From JANQRX01 sp963663975 (lineage in GTDB: Bacteria > Pseudomonadota > Alphaproteobacteria > Rhizobiales > Kaistiaceae), in NCBI GenBank assembly GCA_963663975.2, contig CAXXRA010000015.1, positions 806,001 through 870,000 on the forward strand: a DNA stretch of 64,000 bases, written 5' to 3'. Below, piece by piece: positions 34,952 to 42,906 of the stretch; positions within the stretch are counted from its first letter, which is position 1; every line of letters begins with the position of its first letter. The notes under the pieces are model-generated. The model was not told the DNA's origin. It did no database searches and saw only the letters and a list, made by a program, of their open reading frames with translations. The position numbers and the translations under genes were made by a program.

Positions 34952-36390
34952 GCACCGCCGCCCACACGCGAACCTCACCAGCGGCGGCCAAACCCGGTGT
35001 TGCCGCGCGCGACGCCGCGCACGACATCCTTTCCGCGGTGCTGGATCGTGGCCAGCCGCTCGATGCCCTCGGCGACGGAGCGGGGCGGCCCGGCCGAGGC
35101 GCCATCCTTGCCGGCCGCGATCAGGCCCTGGTCAGGGCGATGGTGGGAAAGACCCTGCGCCACCTCGGCGAGATCGACGCCGTGCTCGACCAACTGCTCA
35201 AAAAACGGCCGCAGAGCTCGGCGCTGATGCGCACCCTGCAACTCGCTGCGGCCCAGATCCTGTTCATGGAGACCGCCGATCACGCTGCGGTCTGGCTGGC
35301 GGTCGATGCGGTCGGCCGCGATCGCCGGACCCGGAGATACAAGGGCCTGGCCAACGCGGTGCTGCGACGCATTGCGCGCGACGGACGGGGACTTCTGGAA
35401 GGGGTTGAGCCGGCCGCGGCCAACACGCCGGCCTGGCTGTGGCGACGCTGGATCGACACCTATGGCGAGGCCGTTGCAACCAGGATCGCCGCGGCCAACA
35501 TGATCGAGCCATATCTCGATCTATCGGTGAAAGGCGATCCCCGATCGGTTGCCGAAGCGCTCGGAGGCATCGTCTTGCCGACCGGCAGCGTGCGATTGGT
35601 GCCTTCCGGCCGGGTCGACGCCTTGCCCGGCTTCGCCGCCGGAGACTGGTGGGTTCAGGACGCTGCGGCGGCGCTGCCGGTTCGGTTGCTCGGCGACATC
35701 AGCGGCAAGCGGGTCGCCGATCTCTGTGCTGCACCGGGCGGCAAGACCCTGCAGCTTGCCGCCGCCGGAGCTCGCGTCACCGCCGTCGACATCTCGGCAC
35801 CGCGCCTGGCGCGGCTGGACGCCAACCTGTCGCGGCTTGGTCTTTCCGCCGCCGTGGTCAGGGCCGACATTCTGCAATGGCAGCCGGACGAGGCGCTGGA
35901 TGCGGTGATCCTGGATGCGCCATGCTCGGCAACCGGTACCATACGCCGCCACCCCGACATCGCCCGCCTCAAGCAAGCGTCAGACATCACCGCCCTGGCG
36001 ACGCTGCAGAGGCAGATGATCGCTCGCGCCGCGGCGATGCTGAAACCGGGAGGTTTGCTGATCTACGGCTCGTGCTCGCTCGAGCCGGAAGAGGGCGAGC
36101 ACCATCTCGACGGAGCCATTCAGCGCACCGGACTCCGCCATGTGCCGGTGGCGAGCGATGAAATCCCGGGCTTGGCGGAGGTTATCAGCGGTCAAGGCTG
36201 GATTCGCAGCCTGCCATGCCATGCCAGGATGTCGACCGAACGCCTGTCGGGGCTCGACGGCTTCTTTGTCGTGCGGCTGCGCAAGCCGACAGGGCCGAGA
36301 TTGCCCGCCGGGGCTGATCGGGCGATAGTCCGCGAGCCCGATTCGGGGCACCCATCGCGGGCACCAAATGGCCCCATGAAAGGAGTGTGA
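34942..36390 (+). CDS. rsmB: RsmB-family 16S rRNA (cytosine-C5) methyltransferase
   Basis: SAM-dependent m5C methyltransferase. About 482 residues: N-terminal NusB-like helical domain (DAAHDILSAVLDRGQPL, then HAAVWLAVDAVGR), then the Rossmann domain with VADLCAAPGGKTLQLA, VTAVDISAPRLARL and the two catalytic cysteines in ILDAPCSATGTIRRHPD and YGSCSLEPEEGEHH. The last ~40 residues are an unconserved extension. Start GTG 34942 or TTG 34948, both overlapping the htpX end. Followed at once by the heparinase-like gene. Confidence 0.92.
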   Translation: MGLSTAAHTRTSPAAAKPGVAARDAAHDILSAVLDRGQPLDALGDGAGRPGRGAILAGRDQALVRAMVGKTLRHLGEIDAVLDQLLKKRPQSSALMRTLQLAAAQILFMETADHAAVWLAVDAVGRDRRTRRYKGLANAVLRRIARDGRGLLEGVEPAAANTPAWLWRRWIDTYGEAVATRIAAANMIEPYLDLSVKGDPRSVAEALGGIVLPTGSVRLVPSGRVDALPGFAAGDWWVQDAAAALPVRLLGDISGKRVADLCAAPGGKTLQLAAAGARVTAVDISAPRLARLDANLSRLGLSAAVVRADILQWQPDEALDAVILDAPCSATGTIRRHPDIARLKQASDITALATLQRQMIARAAAMLKPGGLLIYGSCSLEPEEGEHHLDGAIQRTGLRHVPVASDEIPGLAEVISGQGWIRSLPCHARMSTERLSGLDGFFVVRLRKPTGPRLPAGADRAIVREPDSGHPSRAPNGPMKGV

Positions 36391-38148
36391 TTGGCCATGG
36401 CCATCGGATCTGCCTCCGGTCAGGGGCGGCGGTTTCGATTTGCAATCGGCGCGTTTCGGCGGAACCTCAATTTCCGGCTGCACGCCAGCGCTCTGTATGG
36501 CTGGCGTTATGCCGGACCGATTCCCGAGCGGCTGACGATCGCGCCCATCGACCTCCGGACGGCCGACCCGACGGTCGCGCTCGACATCTATGAAGGGCGC
36601 TGGGTGTTCGGCGGCGAGGGCCTGGACATCGATGGCTTCTCGGTCTTCGACGCGGTAACGCCGAGCGAAGCGTGGGCTCGGGAATTGCACGCCTTCGGCT
36701 GGCTGCGGCATCTCAGGGCCTCCGATCTGCAATTGTCGCGCACCAATGCCCGGGCACTGATCGACGAGTGGATCCGCTTCAGCTCCCATCACGACGCGAC
36801 CGCCTGGGCGCCGGAGATCGTCGCCCGACGGCTGATCGCCTGGTTTGCTCAAACGCCGCTGTTCCTGGAAGGCAGCGATTACGGTTTCTACCGGCGCTTC
36901 ATGCGCTCGGTCACCAAGCAGGTGCGCTATCTGCGCCGCGTGGCCTATGACGGCCCGCCCGGCCTGCCGCGATTGCGGGTGATGATCGCACTCGCCACGG
37001 CCGCATTGACGATGTCGGACCAGCCACGTTTCCTCAGGCAATCGAGCCGTCGCCTCGATCTCGAGCTGGTCAATCAGATGTTGCCCGATGGCGGCCATAT
37101 CAGTCGCAATCCCCGCGTCATCCTGGAGGCGCTGACCGATCTTCTTCCCTTGCGCCAGGCCTTCTCGGTCAAGGGCAACCAACCCTCCCATGTCCTGGTA
37201 TCGGCGATCGAACGCATGATGCCGATGCTGCGATTTTTCCGGATGGGCGATGGCGGACTGGCCCGCTTCAATGGCCTCGGCGACACGCCCAACGATCTGA
37301 TCGCCACGGTGTTGGCCTATGATGACGCCCGTGGGGCACTGGCGCCTGCCGCGACACATAGCGGATTCCACCGCCTTGAAGCGGGAGGCACGGTGGTGGT
37401 GATCGATACCGGTCGCCCGCCGCCGATCGACTTCAGCGGTCGAGCGCATGCCGGCTGCCTGTCGTTTGAACTGAGCGTCGGCGCTCAGGCTCTGATCGTC
37501 AATTGCGGTGTTCCGGCGCCTGGGTTGAATTCCCTTCGACGATTGGCCAGGACCACGGCAGCCCATTCGACCGCGACCATCAACGACACCTCGTCGTGTC
37601 GCTTCATGACCTCCGCCTCATCGGGCGATTGGCTCGGCGAGGCGATCGTGTCGGGCCCTAGCCGTGTCGATGTCGATCGACGCGACACCGGCGACGGCAC
37701 CGGGATCACCATGCAACATGATGGCTGGATCGATCGTTTTCGCATCATCCACCGGCGGGCGCTGAGATTCACCGACACCGGCGACATGCTGGAAGGCACC
37801 GACTCGTTCATCCTGCCATCAGGAGGATTTGCCCAGCGGACCGGGAAGGACACATTCGCCATCCGCTTCCACCTCCATCCGGACATCGGCGCCCGTGAGC
37901 ATCCCGAGACCCGCAGCGTGATTTTGGAGCTTCCCGATGGTGAACGCTGGGAGATGGAGGCCGATGTCGGCGATCTCAGGGTCGAGGAAAGCATCCTCAT
38001 GTCGGATACCCGCGGCAACCGCGAGGCGGACCAGGTCGTCATTCACGGGCGGGTGCAGCACACGCCCGAGGTCTCTTGGCGGCTGTTTCGCACAGGATTG
38101 GGCCGACGACGCCATACCATCGCCGCAGACCCGACGGCGGCGAAATAG
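36391..38148 (+). CDS. Heparinase II/III-family protein
   Basis: A ~585-residue protein with an N-terminal alpha-helical toroid (YEGRWVFGGEGLDIDGFSVF, EWIRFSSHHDATAWAPEIVA) and a C-terminal beta-sandwich lyase domain (FHRLEAGGTVVVIDTGRPPP, GCLSFELSVGAQALIVNCGV, AHSTATINDTSSC). The AHST motif with GGHISRNP fits the family. Substrate is unknown; the alphaproteobacterial housekeeping copies are not known to degrade heparin. TTG 36391 is 5 bp from AGGAG; ATG 36397 is the alternative. PurH normally follows here, but a 3-kb island intervenes. Confidence 0.88.
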   Translation: MAMAIGSASGQGRRFRFAIGAFRRNLNFRLHASALYGWRYAGPIPERLTIAPIDLRTADPTVALDIYEGRWVFGGEGLDIDGFSVFDAVTPSEAWARELHAFGWLRHLRASDLQLSRTNARALIDEWIRFSSHHDATAWAPEIVARRLIAWFAQTPLFLEGSDYGFYRRFMRSVTKQVRYLRRVAYDGPPGLPRLRVMIALATAALTMSDQPRFLRQSSRRLDLELVNQMLPDGGHISRNPRVILEALTDLLPLRQAFSVKGNQPSHVLVSAIERMMPMLRFFRMGDGGLARFNGLGDTPNDLIATVLAYDDARGALAPAATHSGFHRLEAGGTVVVIDTGRPPPIDFSGRAHAGCLSFELSVGAQALIVNCGVPAPGLNSLRRLARTTAAHSTATINDTSSCRFMTSASSGDWLGEAIVSGPSRVDVDRRDTGDGTGITMQHDGWIDRFRIIHRRALRFTDTGDMLEGTDSFILPSGGFAQRTGKDTFAIRFHLHPDIGAREHPETRSVILELPDGERWEMEADVGDLRVEESILMSDTRGNREADQVVIHGRVQHTPEVSWRLFRTGLGRRRHTIAADPTAAK

Positions 38149-38400
38149 CGGCGCAATCGGGCGGTGGGTAGGCGGGCACTGTCTCAGTTTGCCCGGACGC
38201 GGGGGCTTGACGGACGCGGAAAATGAGTAGCCGCTTGTTAACCCGCCCGAAATCCCCATATGCGAGAAAGCTACCCGACAAAGCTCGCGAGACGGGAACT
38301 GGTGCGGCGGACGAGCCGTTGCACCGGCGCAATCGTTTGTCTACTCTGCCACGAAGCTCCGCAGGGAGCGCTCGCGGCGACACGAGCGAGGAGCCGAATG

Positions 38401-38608
38401 CCAAAAGGACCGCAGGGCCAGAAGCGACCGGCCGACGTGATCGGCGCGGCGGTCATGGTCGCGCGTCTCGCGACGGAAGAGAACAGCGAGCCGACCAAAG
38501 AGAAATCAGGTCGAACACGGTCGGGAAAAGCAGGAGCAAAAGCAAGAGCAAACAAGGGAGGAACGCCAAGAGATCGCAAAAAAGGCGGCCGCGGCGAGAT
38601 GGAAATGA
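38401..38608 (+). pseudogene. Small basic KA-rich protein, one apparent frameshift
   Basis: ATG 38401 has GAGGAG 5 bp upstream. The start PKGPQGQKRPADVIGAAVMV matches a common short alphaproteobacterial family that ends in a GGKARA-type stretch and REERQEIAKKAAAARWK. Here the N-terminal part runs to KAGAKARAN; the ending EERQEIAKKAAAARWK is in another frame from about 38555 and stops at TGA 38608. One extra base explains the break. The basic, alanine-rich composition suggests nucleic-acid binding, which is inference. The stop overlaps the next gene's ATG (38605). Confidence 0.55.
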
Positions 38609-38874
38609 AGAAACCCGATATCCAGCGTGAAGTAGACGACAATTACGAGGAATTTAAGAAGCTGTTACCAACAATCATTGGGCAGCATCGCGACAAATTT
38701 GCTCTGATGAAGGAAAAGAAAGTTCTTGGTTATTTTTCCACCGCTCAGGATGCGCGAGAGGCGGCAGACAGTTTTGTCAAGGACGGCGTGTTTTCTATTC
38801 AGCAAGTAACCGATGTTCCGATAAACTTGGGGTTTTTCACCCATGCCGTCGCTCGCGATACAGTTCAACACTAA
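38605..38874 (+). CDS. Small protein paired with the retropepsin-like protease
   Basis: An 89-residue acidic/basic mixed protein. Motif-like blocks are DDNYEEFKKLLPTIIGQHRD, KFALMKEKKVLGYFSTAQDA and FSIQQVTDVPINLGFFTHAV. I have seen similar short proteins directly before retropepsin-like genes in unrelated bacteria, so the pairing seems conserved, but I know no function. It starts inside the preceding stop (ATGA) and overlaps the protease gene by 32 bp, so the two are translationally coupled. Confidence 0.65.
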   Translation: MKKPDIQREVDDNYEEFKKLLPTIIGQHRDKFALMKEKKVLGYFSTAQDAREAADSFVKDGVFSIQQVTDVPINLGFFTHAVARDTVQH

Positions 38875-39286
38875 GGTCGGCCCACTAATCCAAGTTGCTA
38901 TTTTCGAGTTTGGGTTCAAGCCACAACCGACGGCTCCTCCATTGAGCCCACGTTTTTACATGGGCCTTGTAGACACCGGAGCGTCATGTACTTGCATAAC
39001 AGACAAGGTAATCAAGGATGTCGGCCTGTCGCCTGTTGGTAAACAGCAGGTCGGCGGTGTGCACGGAAGTTCATCGACGAACGGATACCAATTTCAGTTA
39101 GGTCTGGTCTTTCCACAGTCGCAAGCAGCGACCGGCGTAATTAATGCCGATATTACGATGTTTGAAATAAACGGGATAGAATTTGTTCCAATTGGTGGAT
39201 TTGATGGTTTAGTCGGGAGAGATATTATTTGCCGGGGGTCGTTTTCTATTTCTTTGGCAATTATCACCTTGAAACATCACTGGTGA
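38843..39286 (+). CDS. Retropepsin-like aspartic protease domain protein
   Basis: A 147-residue single-domain protein. The catalytic motif is VDTGASCTC (Asp44), and the retroviral-protease-like C-terminal psi-loop motif is FDGLVGRDIICRG. Retropepsins act as homodimers, one Asp-Thr-Gly per subunit, so this one could be active. No signal peptide or membrane helix is evident. The last residues (SLAIITLKHHW) differ from the expected beta-strand end, so the 3' tail may have been altered by the adjacent IS1595 insertion or a frame error. The target is unknown. Confidence 0.75.
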   Translation: MPSLAIQFNTKVGPLIQVAIFEFGFKPQPTAPPLSPRFYMGLVDTGASCTCITDKVIKDVGLSPVGKQQVGGVHGSSSTNGYQFQLGLVFPQSQAATGVINADITMFEINGIEFVPIGGFDGLVGRDIICRGSFSISLAIITLKHHW

Positions 39287-39316
39287 GTCCCCATATTCAT
39301 GGTAACGGAGGTTGCC

Positions 39317-40204
39317 ATGACGACATTTTACGAGTTTCAAAAGCGTTTCCCGGACGACGAAGCGTGCTTGCGTCACATGATGGTGACGCGCCACGGCAGC
39401 ATCGAGATCGACTGCCCGACCTGCGGCGTGTATGGCAAGTTCTATCGTCTGACGCGCGACCGCGCCTATCTGTGCCAGCACTGCAAACACGAGATTTACC
39501 CGACCGCTGGAACCTTCATGCACCGGACCCGCCTGCCCCTGCATAAGTGGTTCTTCGCGATGTTCCTGTTCTCGACTTCGCGGCACGGTGTGGCCGCGAA
39601 GGAATTGCAGCGCCAGTTGGATATTTCCTACAAGACGGCATGGCGCATGGCGCGGCTGATCCGCGAGCACATGGCGCATATCGACGGCGAATGGCCGTTG
39701 GGCGGACCGGACGGCGAAGTCGAAGCCGACGAAACCTATGTCGGAGGAAAGCGGCCTGGCGGTAAGCGCGGGCGCGGTGCTCCGAACAAGACAGTCGTTT
39801 TCGGAATGCTGGAGCGCGGCGGTGACGTGATGGCGAAGGTGGTGCCGGATGTGAAGAAGCGTACGCTGCATCCCATCGTTGCCGAGAATGTCAAACCCGG
39901 GAGCACGATCCATACTGATGAGCTGCGGTCCTATTGGGGACTGGACCGGGCTGGCTACAAGCATCGCACCGTCAACCACGGCGCGGGCGAGTATGTGAGG
40001 CAAGGTAGTCATGTCAACGGGATCGAGGGGTTTTGGTCTCGCCTGAAGCTGTCGATCCGCGGGACCCACGTTCACGTTTCGGCGAAGCACCTTCAGAAGT
40101 ACGTGAAGGAGTTTGAGTATCGCTACAATCGCCGGACGCGCCCAGACGCGATCTTCGGCGATCTGGTGGCGAGCTTCTTACCGCCGCCCCCAACAGCGCA
40201 TTGA
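39317..40204 (+). CDS. IS1595-family (ISXO2-like) transposase
   Basis: A 295-residue transposase: N-terminal zinc ribbon (CPTCGVYGKFYRLTRD, then CQHCKHEIYPTAGT), helix-turn-helix (QRQLDISYKTAWRMARLIRE) and an ISXO2 DDE-type core with Asp in EADETYVGGKRPGG, Asp in IHTDELRSYWG and the HVNGIEGFWSRLK region. The end TRPDAIFGDLV is typical. ATG 39317 has a GGAGG 6 bp upstream. I could not define matching terminal repeats, so the element's ends are not annotated. Confidence 0.9.
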   Translation: MTTFYEFQKRFPDDEACLRHMMVTRHGSIEIDCPTCGVYGKFYRLTRDRAYLCQHCKHEIYPTAGTFMHRTRLPLHKWFFAMFLFSTSRHGVAAKELQRQLDISYKTAWRMARLIREHMAHIDGEWPLGGPDGEVEADETYVGGKRPGGKRGRGAPNKTVVFGMLERGGDVMAKVVPDVKKRTLHPIVAENVKPGSTIHTDELRSYWGLDRAGYKHRTVNHGAGEYVRQGSHVNGIEGFWSRLKLSIRGTHVHVSAKHLQKYVKEFEYRYNRRTRPDAIFGDLVASFLPPPPTAH

Positions 40205-40245
40205 AGCGCCGCCATGCGACATCCGGCGGATAGGAGTCCTTCTGA

Positions 40246-40845
40246 TCAAGTGCCATTGGTCACACCTTCAGATTCTTGATCGTATTGGGTGACGCCCTGT
40301 TCGACGCCATGCTGGATGATGTAAGGGAGCACGCCATTCAAGCGGATACGCCACTCGTCCTCGCCTTCGCTTTCGAAGCTCTCCGGGGCCACCCCTTCGC
40401 GAATCAGGCGTCGCTTTAAGATCAGCATCCGAGTGTTCGTTGAAGCGTCTCTTGTAAAACCAAAAACATTGTCAGTCATACCAATCAGCTTGGTTGCCAT
40501 TTCGATCACTTCTGCCTGCCGCTCTACCGTCGCCTTCCGCTTTTTTTGTTCTTCTTGTTGACGTTGTGCAAGCACCTGCCTCATGCGCTCTTCCCGCCTC
40601 TTCGGAACATCCCATATCCATCTAGCGACAGGCCAGGAACCGGCGAGCACAAGCACCGCGCCGACCATGATTCCACCGAAATAGAGAGAATGAAGGCTGA
40701 CAAACGAGCCCATCTGCTCTACCCAAACATCTCTGTCTGGACGGGTAGTAAGTTCCCACGTCCAGACCACAGCATTGAATAGGCCGACGAGGCCAATGAG
40801 CCATCGCACGATCTTCCGCAAGGCTTGCCGTATTGCCTTATCCAT
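40246..40845 (-). CDS. Unknown membrane protein with coiled coil
   Basis: About 199 residues, not recognised. Two membrane segments lie near the N-terminus (IVRWLIGLVGLFNAVVWTW and FGGIMVGAVLVLAGSWPVAR), then a charged coiled coil (RREERMRQVLAQRQQEEQKK, then RKATVERQAEVIEMATKLIG) and a soluble C-terminal domain (ILKRRLIREGVAPESFESEG, RIRLNGVLPYIIQHG). Low GC and lone opposite orientation mark it as island cargo. It ends 41 bp from the IS1595 transposase stop. It could be a defence or stress gene; nothing in it proves that. Confidence 0.5.
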   Translation of the reverse strand: MDKAIRQALRKIVRWLIGLVGLFNAVVWTWELTTRPDRDVWVEQMGSFVSLHSLYFGGIMVGAVLVLAGSWPVARWIWDVPKRREERMRQVLAQRQQEEQKKRKATVERQAEVIEMATKLIGMTDNVFGFTRDASTNTRMLILKRRLIREGVAPESFESEGEDEWRIRLNGVLPYIIQHGVEQGVTQYDQESEGVTNGT

Positions 40846-40895
40846 GCCCGAAGCGTACACGCCTGTATTGATGTGTCAAGGTGATAATCGCCATT

Positions 40896-41032
40896 TCTTT
40901 TGGTACAATTTCGCTCGCATTCATTCGACGCTCCGCGTATCGCCGGCCATGGCGGCTGGCGTCAGCAATCGGCTTTGGAGCATGGCCGACATCGTTCAGA
41001 TGGTTGACGATCACACAGTCAAATCAAACTGA
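40896..41032 (+). pseudogene. C-terminal stub of a transposase
   Basis: The stretch FFWYNFARIHSTLRVSPAMA, then AGVSNRLWSMADIVQMVDD closely resembles the end of IS1-like DDE transposases (YNFxRIHxTLRxTPAMAAG then LWxxEDIV). Everything upstream is absent. It lies 96 bp before purH and marks the right side of the island. Confidence 0.7.
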
Positions 41033-41127
41033 GGCAGTGCCGATCGGCGACCGCGATTCCGCAGCGGGCGGAATCGTGATAAGCGGCTGGCTGATTCCGT
41101 CTCCCGTCTGATCCGGCTTTTGGTGAT

Positions 41128-42744
41128 ATGGCCATCGCTCCGGGCTCGTCCCCGCTTCCCGATCTGGTGCCTGTTCGCCATGCCCTGATCTCGGTGTTCG
41201 ACAAGGGCGGCCTGGTTGATTTCGCCCGCACGCTGCACGAGCGCGGCGTCATTATCACCTCGACCGGCGGCACCCGCCGGGCGTTGACCGAGGCGGCGAT
41301 TCCGTCGCGGGAGGTCGCCAACCTGACCGGATTTCCGGAGATCATGGGAGGGCGGATCAAGACGTTGCACCCGATCGTCCATGGTGGGCTTCTGGGCGCG
41401 CCCAACCAGCCCGATCACGCCGAGGCGATGGCCGAGCATGGGATTGAGGCGATCGATCTTCTCGTCGTCAATCTTTATCCGTTCGAGGACGTGATCTCAT
41501 CCGATGCCGATGAGCGAACATTGGTCGAAAACATCGATGTCGGCGGGCCCGCCATGGTTCGCGCCGCCGCCAAGAATCACGGTTATGCGCTGGTTGCCGT
41601 CGATCCCTCCGATTACGCCGAGATTATCGCGGCACTCGACGCCAACGACGGCAGCACGGACCTGGAATTCCGCCGCCGCCTGGCCGCGCGCGCCTTCTCG
41701 CGCATCGCTGCCTACGACACCGCGATTGCCGGATGGCTGTCGAACGCCGTCGGTGATCAGCAGCCGCGCTGGCGAAGCTTTTCCGGACGTCGCGGCCACG
41801 AACTCCGTTACGGCGAGAATCCGCACCAGGCGGCATCGGTCTATCTGACCGGTGCGCCGCGACCCGGCGTCGCCAGCGCTCGCCAGCTGCAGGGCAAGCA
41901 ACTCTCCTACAACAACATCAACGACACCGACGCCGCTTTCGAACTGGTGGCCGAGTTCGATCCCGCCGACCGACCGGCGATCGCCATCATCAAACACGCC
42001 AATCCGTGCGGGGTGGCCGCAGCCGATCGTCTCGTCGATGCCTATCGACTGGCATTGCGCTGCGATCCGGTGTCCGCCTTTGGCGGTATCGTCGCTGCCA
42101 ATGGCCCGCTTGACGCCGAGACCGCCGGTGAGATCGTCAAGATTTTCACCGAAGTCATCATCGCACCTGGAGCAACCGAGGAAGCGATCGCCGTGATCGC
42201 GCAACGCAAGAATTTGCGCCTTCTCCTCACCGACGGTCTGCCAACGGCAGGTGGCGGCGGTCTTGCGGTCCGGTCGATCGCCGGCGGCTTTCTGGTCCAG
42301 GACCGCGACGACGGTCGGCGCTCTCCGGAGTCGCTGAACGTGGTGACGCGTCGAAAGCCGACGGAGGCCGAGCTGGCCGACATGATGTTCGCCTGGCGGG
42401 TGGTCAAGCACGTCAAGTCGAACGCCATCGTCTATGCCCGCGGCGGCGCGACGGTCGGTATCGGGGCCGGCCAGATGAGCCGTGTCGATTCGGCGCTGAC
42501 CGGCGCCCGCAAGGCGGCCGAAGCAGCAAGGGCGGCGGGCTTGCCGGACTCCCTGGCAACCGGTTCGGTGTGCGCCTCCGATGCTTTTTTTCCGTTCGCC
42601 GACGGCTTGATCACCGCCGTCGAAGCCGGCGCCACCGCTGTGATTCAACCCGGTGGATCGGTACGCGATGATGACGTCATCGCCGCTGCCGACGAACGCG
42701 ACCTGGCCATGGTGTTCACCGGGATGCGTCACTTTCGGCACTAA
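41128..42744 (+). CDS. purH: Bifunctional AICAR transformylase / IMP cyclohydrolase
   Basis: Last two steps of IMP synthesis, using 10-formyl-THF. 538 residues. N-terminal MGS-like cyclohydrolase domain (ALISVFDKGGLVDFARTLHE, ITSTGGTRRAL, GGRIKTLHPIVHGGLL) and C-terminal transformylase (LRYGENPHQAASVYL, NNINDTDAAFELV, IAIIKHANPCGVA, CASDAFFPFADGL, QPGGSVRDDDV). The stop codon's last base is the first base of a perfect palindromic repeat. The upstream promoter region was replaced by the island edge, so expression may differ from relatives. Confidence 0.97.
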   Translation: MAIAPGSSPLPDLVPVRHALISVFDKGGLVDFARTLHERGVIITSTGGTRRALTEAAIPSREVANLTGFPEIMGGRIKTLHPIVHGGLLGAPNQPDHAEAMAEHGIEAIDLLVVNLYPFEDVISSDADERTLVENIDVGGPAMVRAAAKNHGYALVAVDPSDYAEIIAALDANDGSTDLEFRRRLAARAFSRIAAYDTAIAGWLSNAVGDQQPRWRSFSGRRGHELRYGENPHQAASVYLTGAPRPGVASARQLQGKQLSYNNINDTDAAFELVAEFDPADRPAIAIIKHANPCGVAAADRLVDAYRLALRCDPVSAFGGIVAANGPLDAETAGEIVKIFTEVIIAPGATEEAIAVIAQRKNLRLLLTDGLPTAGGGGLAVRSIAGGFLVQDRDDGRRSPESLNVVTRRKPTEAELADMMFAWRVVKHVKSNAIVYARGGATVGIGAGQMSRVDSALTGARKAAEAARAAGLPDSLATGSVCASDAFFPFADGLITAVEAGATAVIQPGGSVRDDDVIAAADERDLAMVFTGMRHFRH

Positions 42745-42906
42745 GAGCCCTTCCGACCAACTCTGAGCCATTCTGACGGAGCGATTTTGCGTCAAATTCC
42801 CGCGCAAGGTCCCTCGACCGTATCCAGATACGCTCTTCGGACCTTCACTTGACCTTGTCACAAAATCGCTCCGTCAGAATGGCTCAGAGTTGGTCGGAAG
42901 GGCTCT
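42744..42906. repeat. Intact long-palindrome intergenic repeat with 46-bp perfect arms
   Basis: Positions 42744-42789 and 42861-42906 are perfect inverted repeats of 46 bp separated by 71 bp. The spacer contains a further small dyad CGTATCCAGATACG near the centre, and partial pairing (AAGGTCC/GGACCTT) continues the stem inward. The element lies between convergent purH and the TPR gene, beginning at the purH stop and providing the stop codon of the TPR gene. Its transcript would form a very stable hairpin, so it could serve as a bidirectional terminator. It encodes no protein and resembles a MITE or a large REP-type element. Confidence 0.9.

Larger units (their letters stand above)
38149..41127. 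other. Accessory island between the heparinase gene and purH
   Basis: In the alphaproteobacteria I know, rsmB, the heparinase-like gene and purH are adjacent; here ~2.98 kb separates them. The insert holds a KA-rich small protein, the retropepsin pair, an IS1595 transposase, a membrane protein on the opposite strand and a transposase C-terminal stub. Codon use is visibly AT-richer, especially 38600-39290 and 40250-41030. The first 250 bp carry no gene apart from the promoter and GAGGAG site of the first protein. No tRNA or integrase was seen at the edges. Confidence 0.65.

Noticed and set aside
39287..40260. Terminal inverted repeats of the IS1595 element
   Set aside because: The AGTCCCCATA-like sequence on the left and GATAGGAGTCC on the right are only loosely alike; no convincing pair or target duplication, so ends were not annotated.
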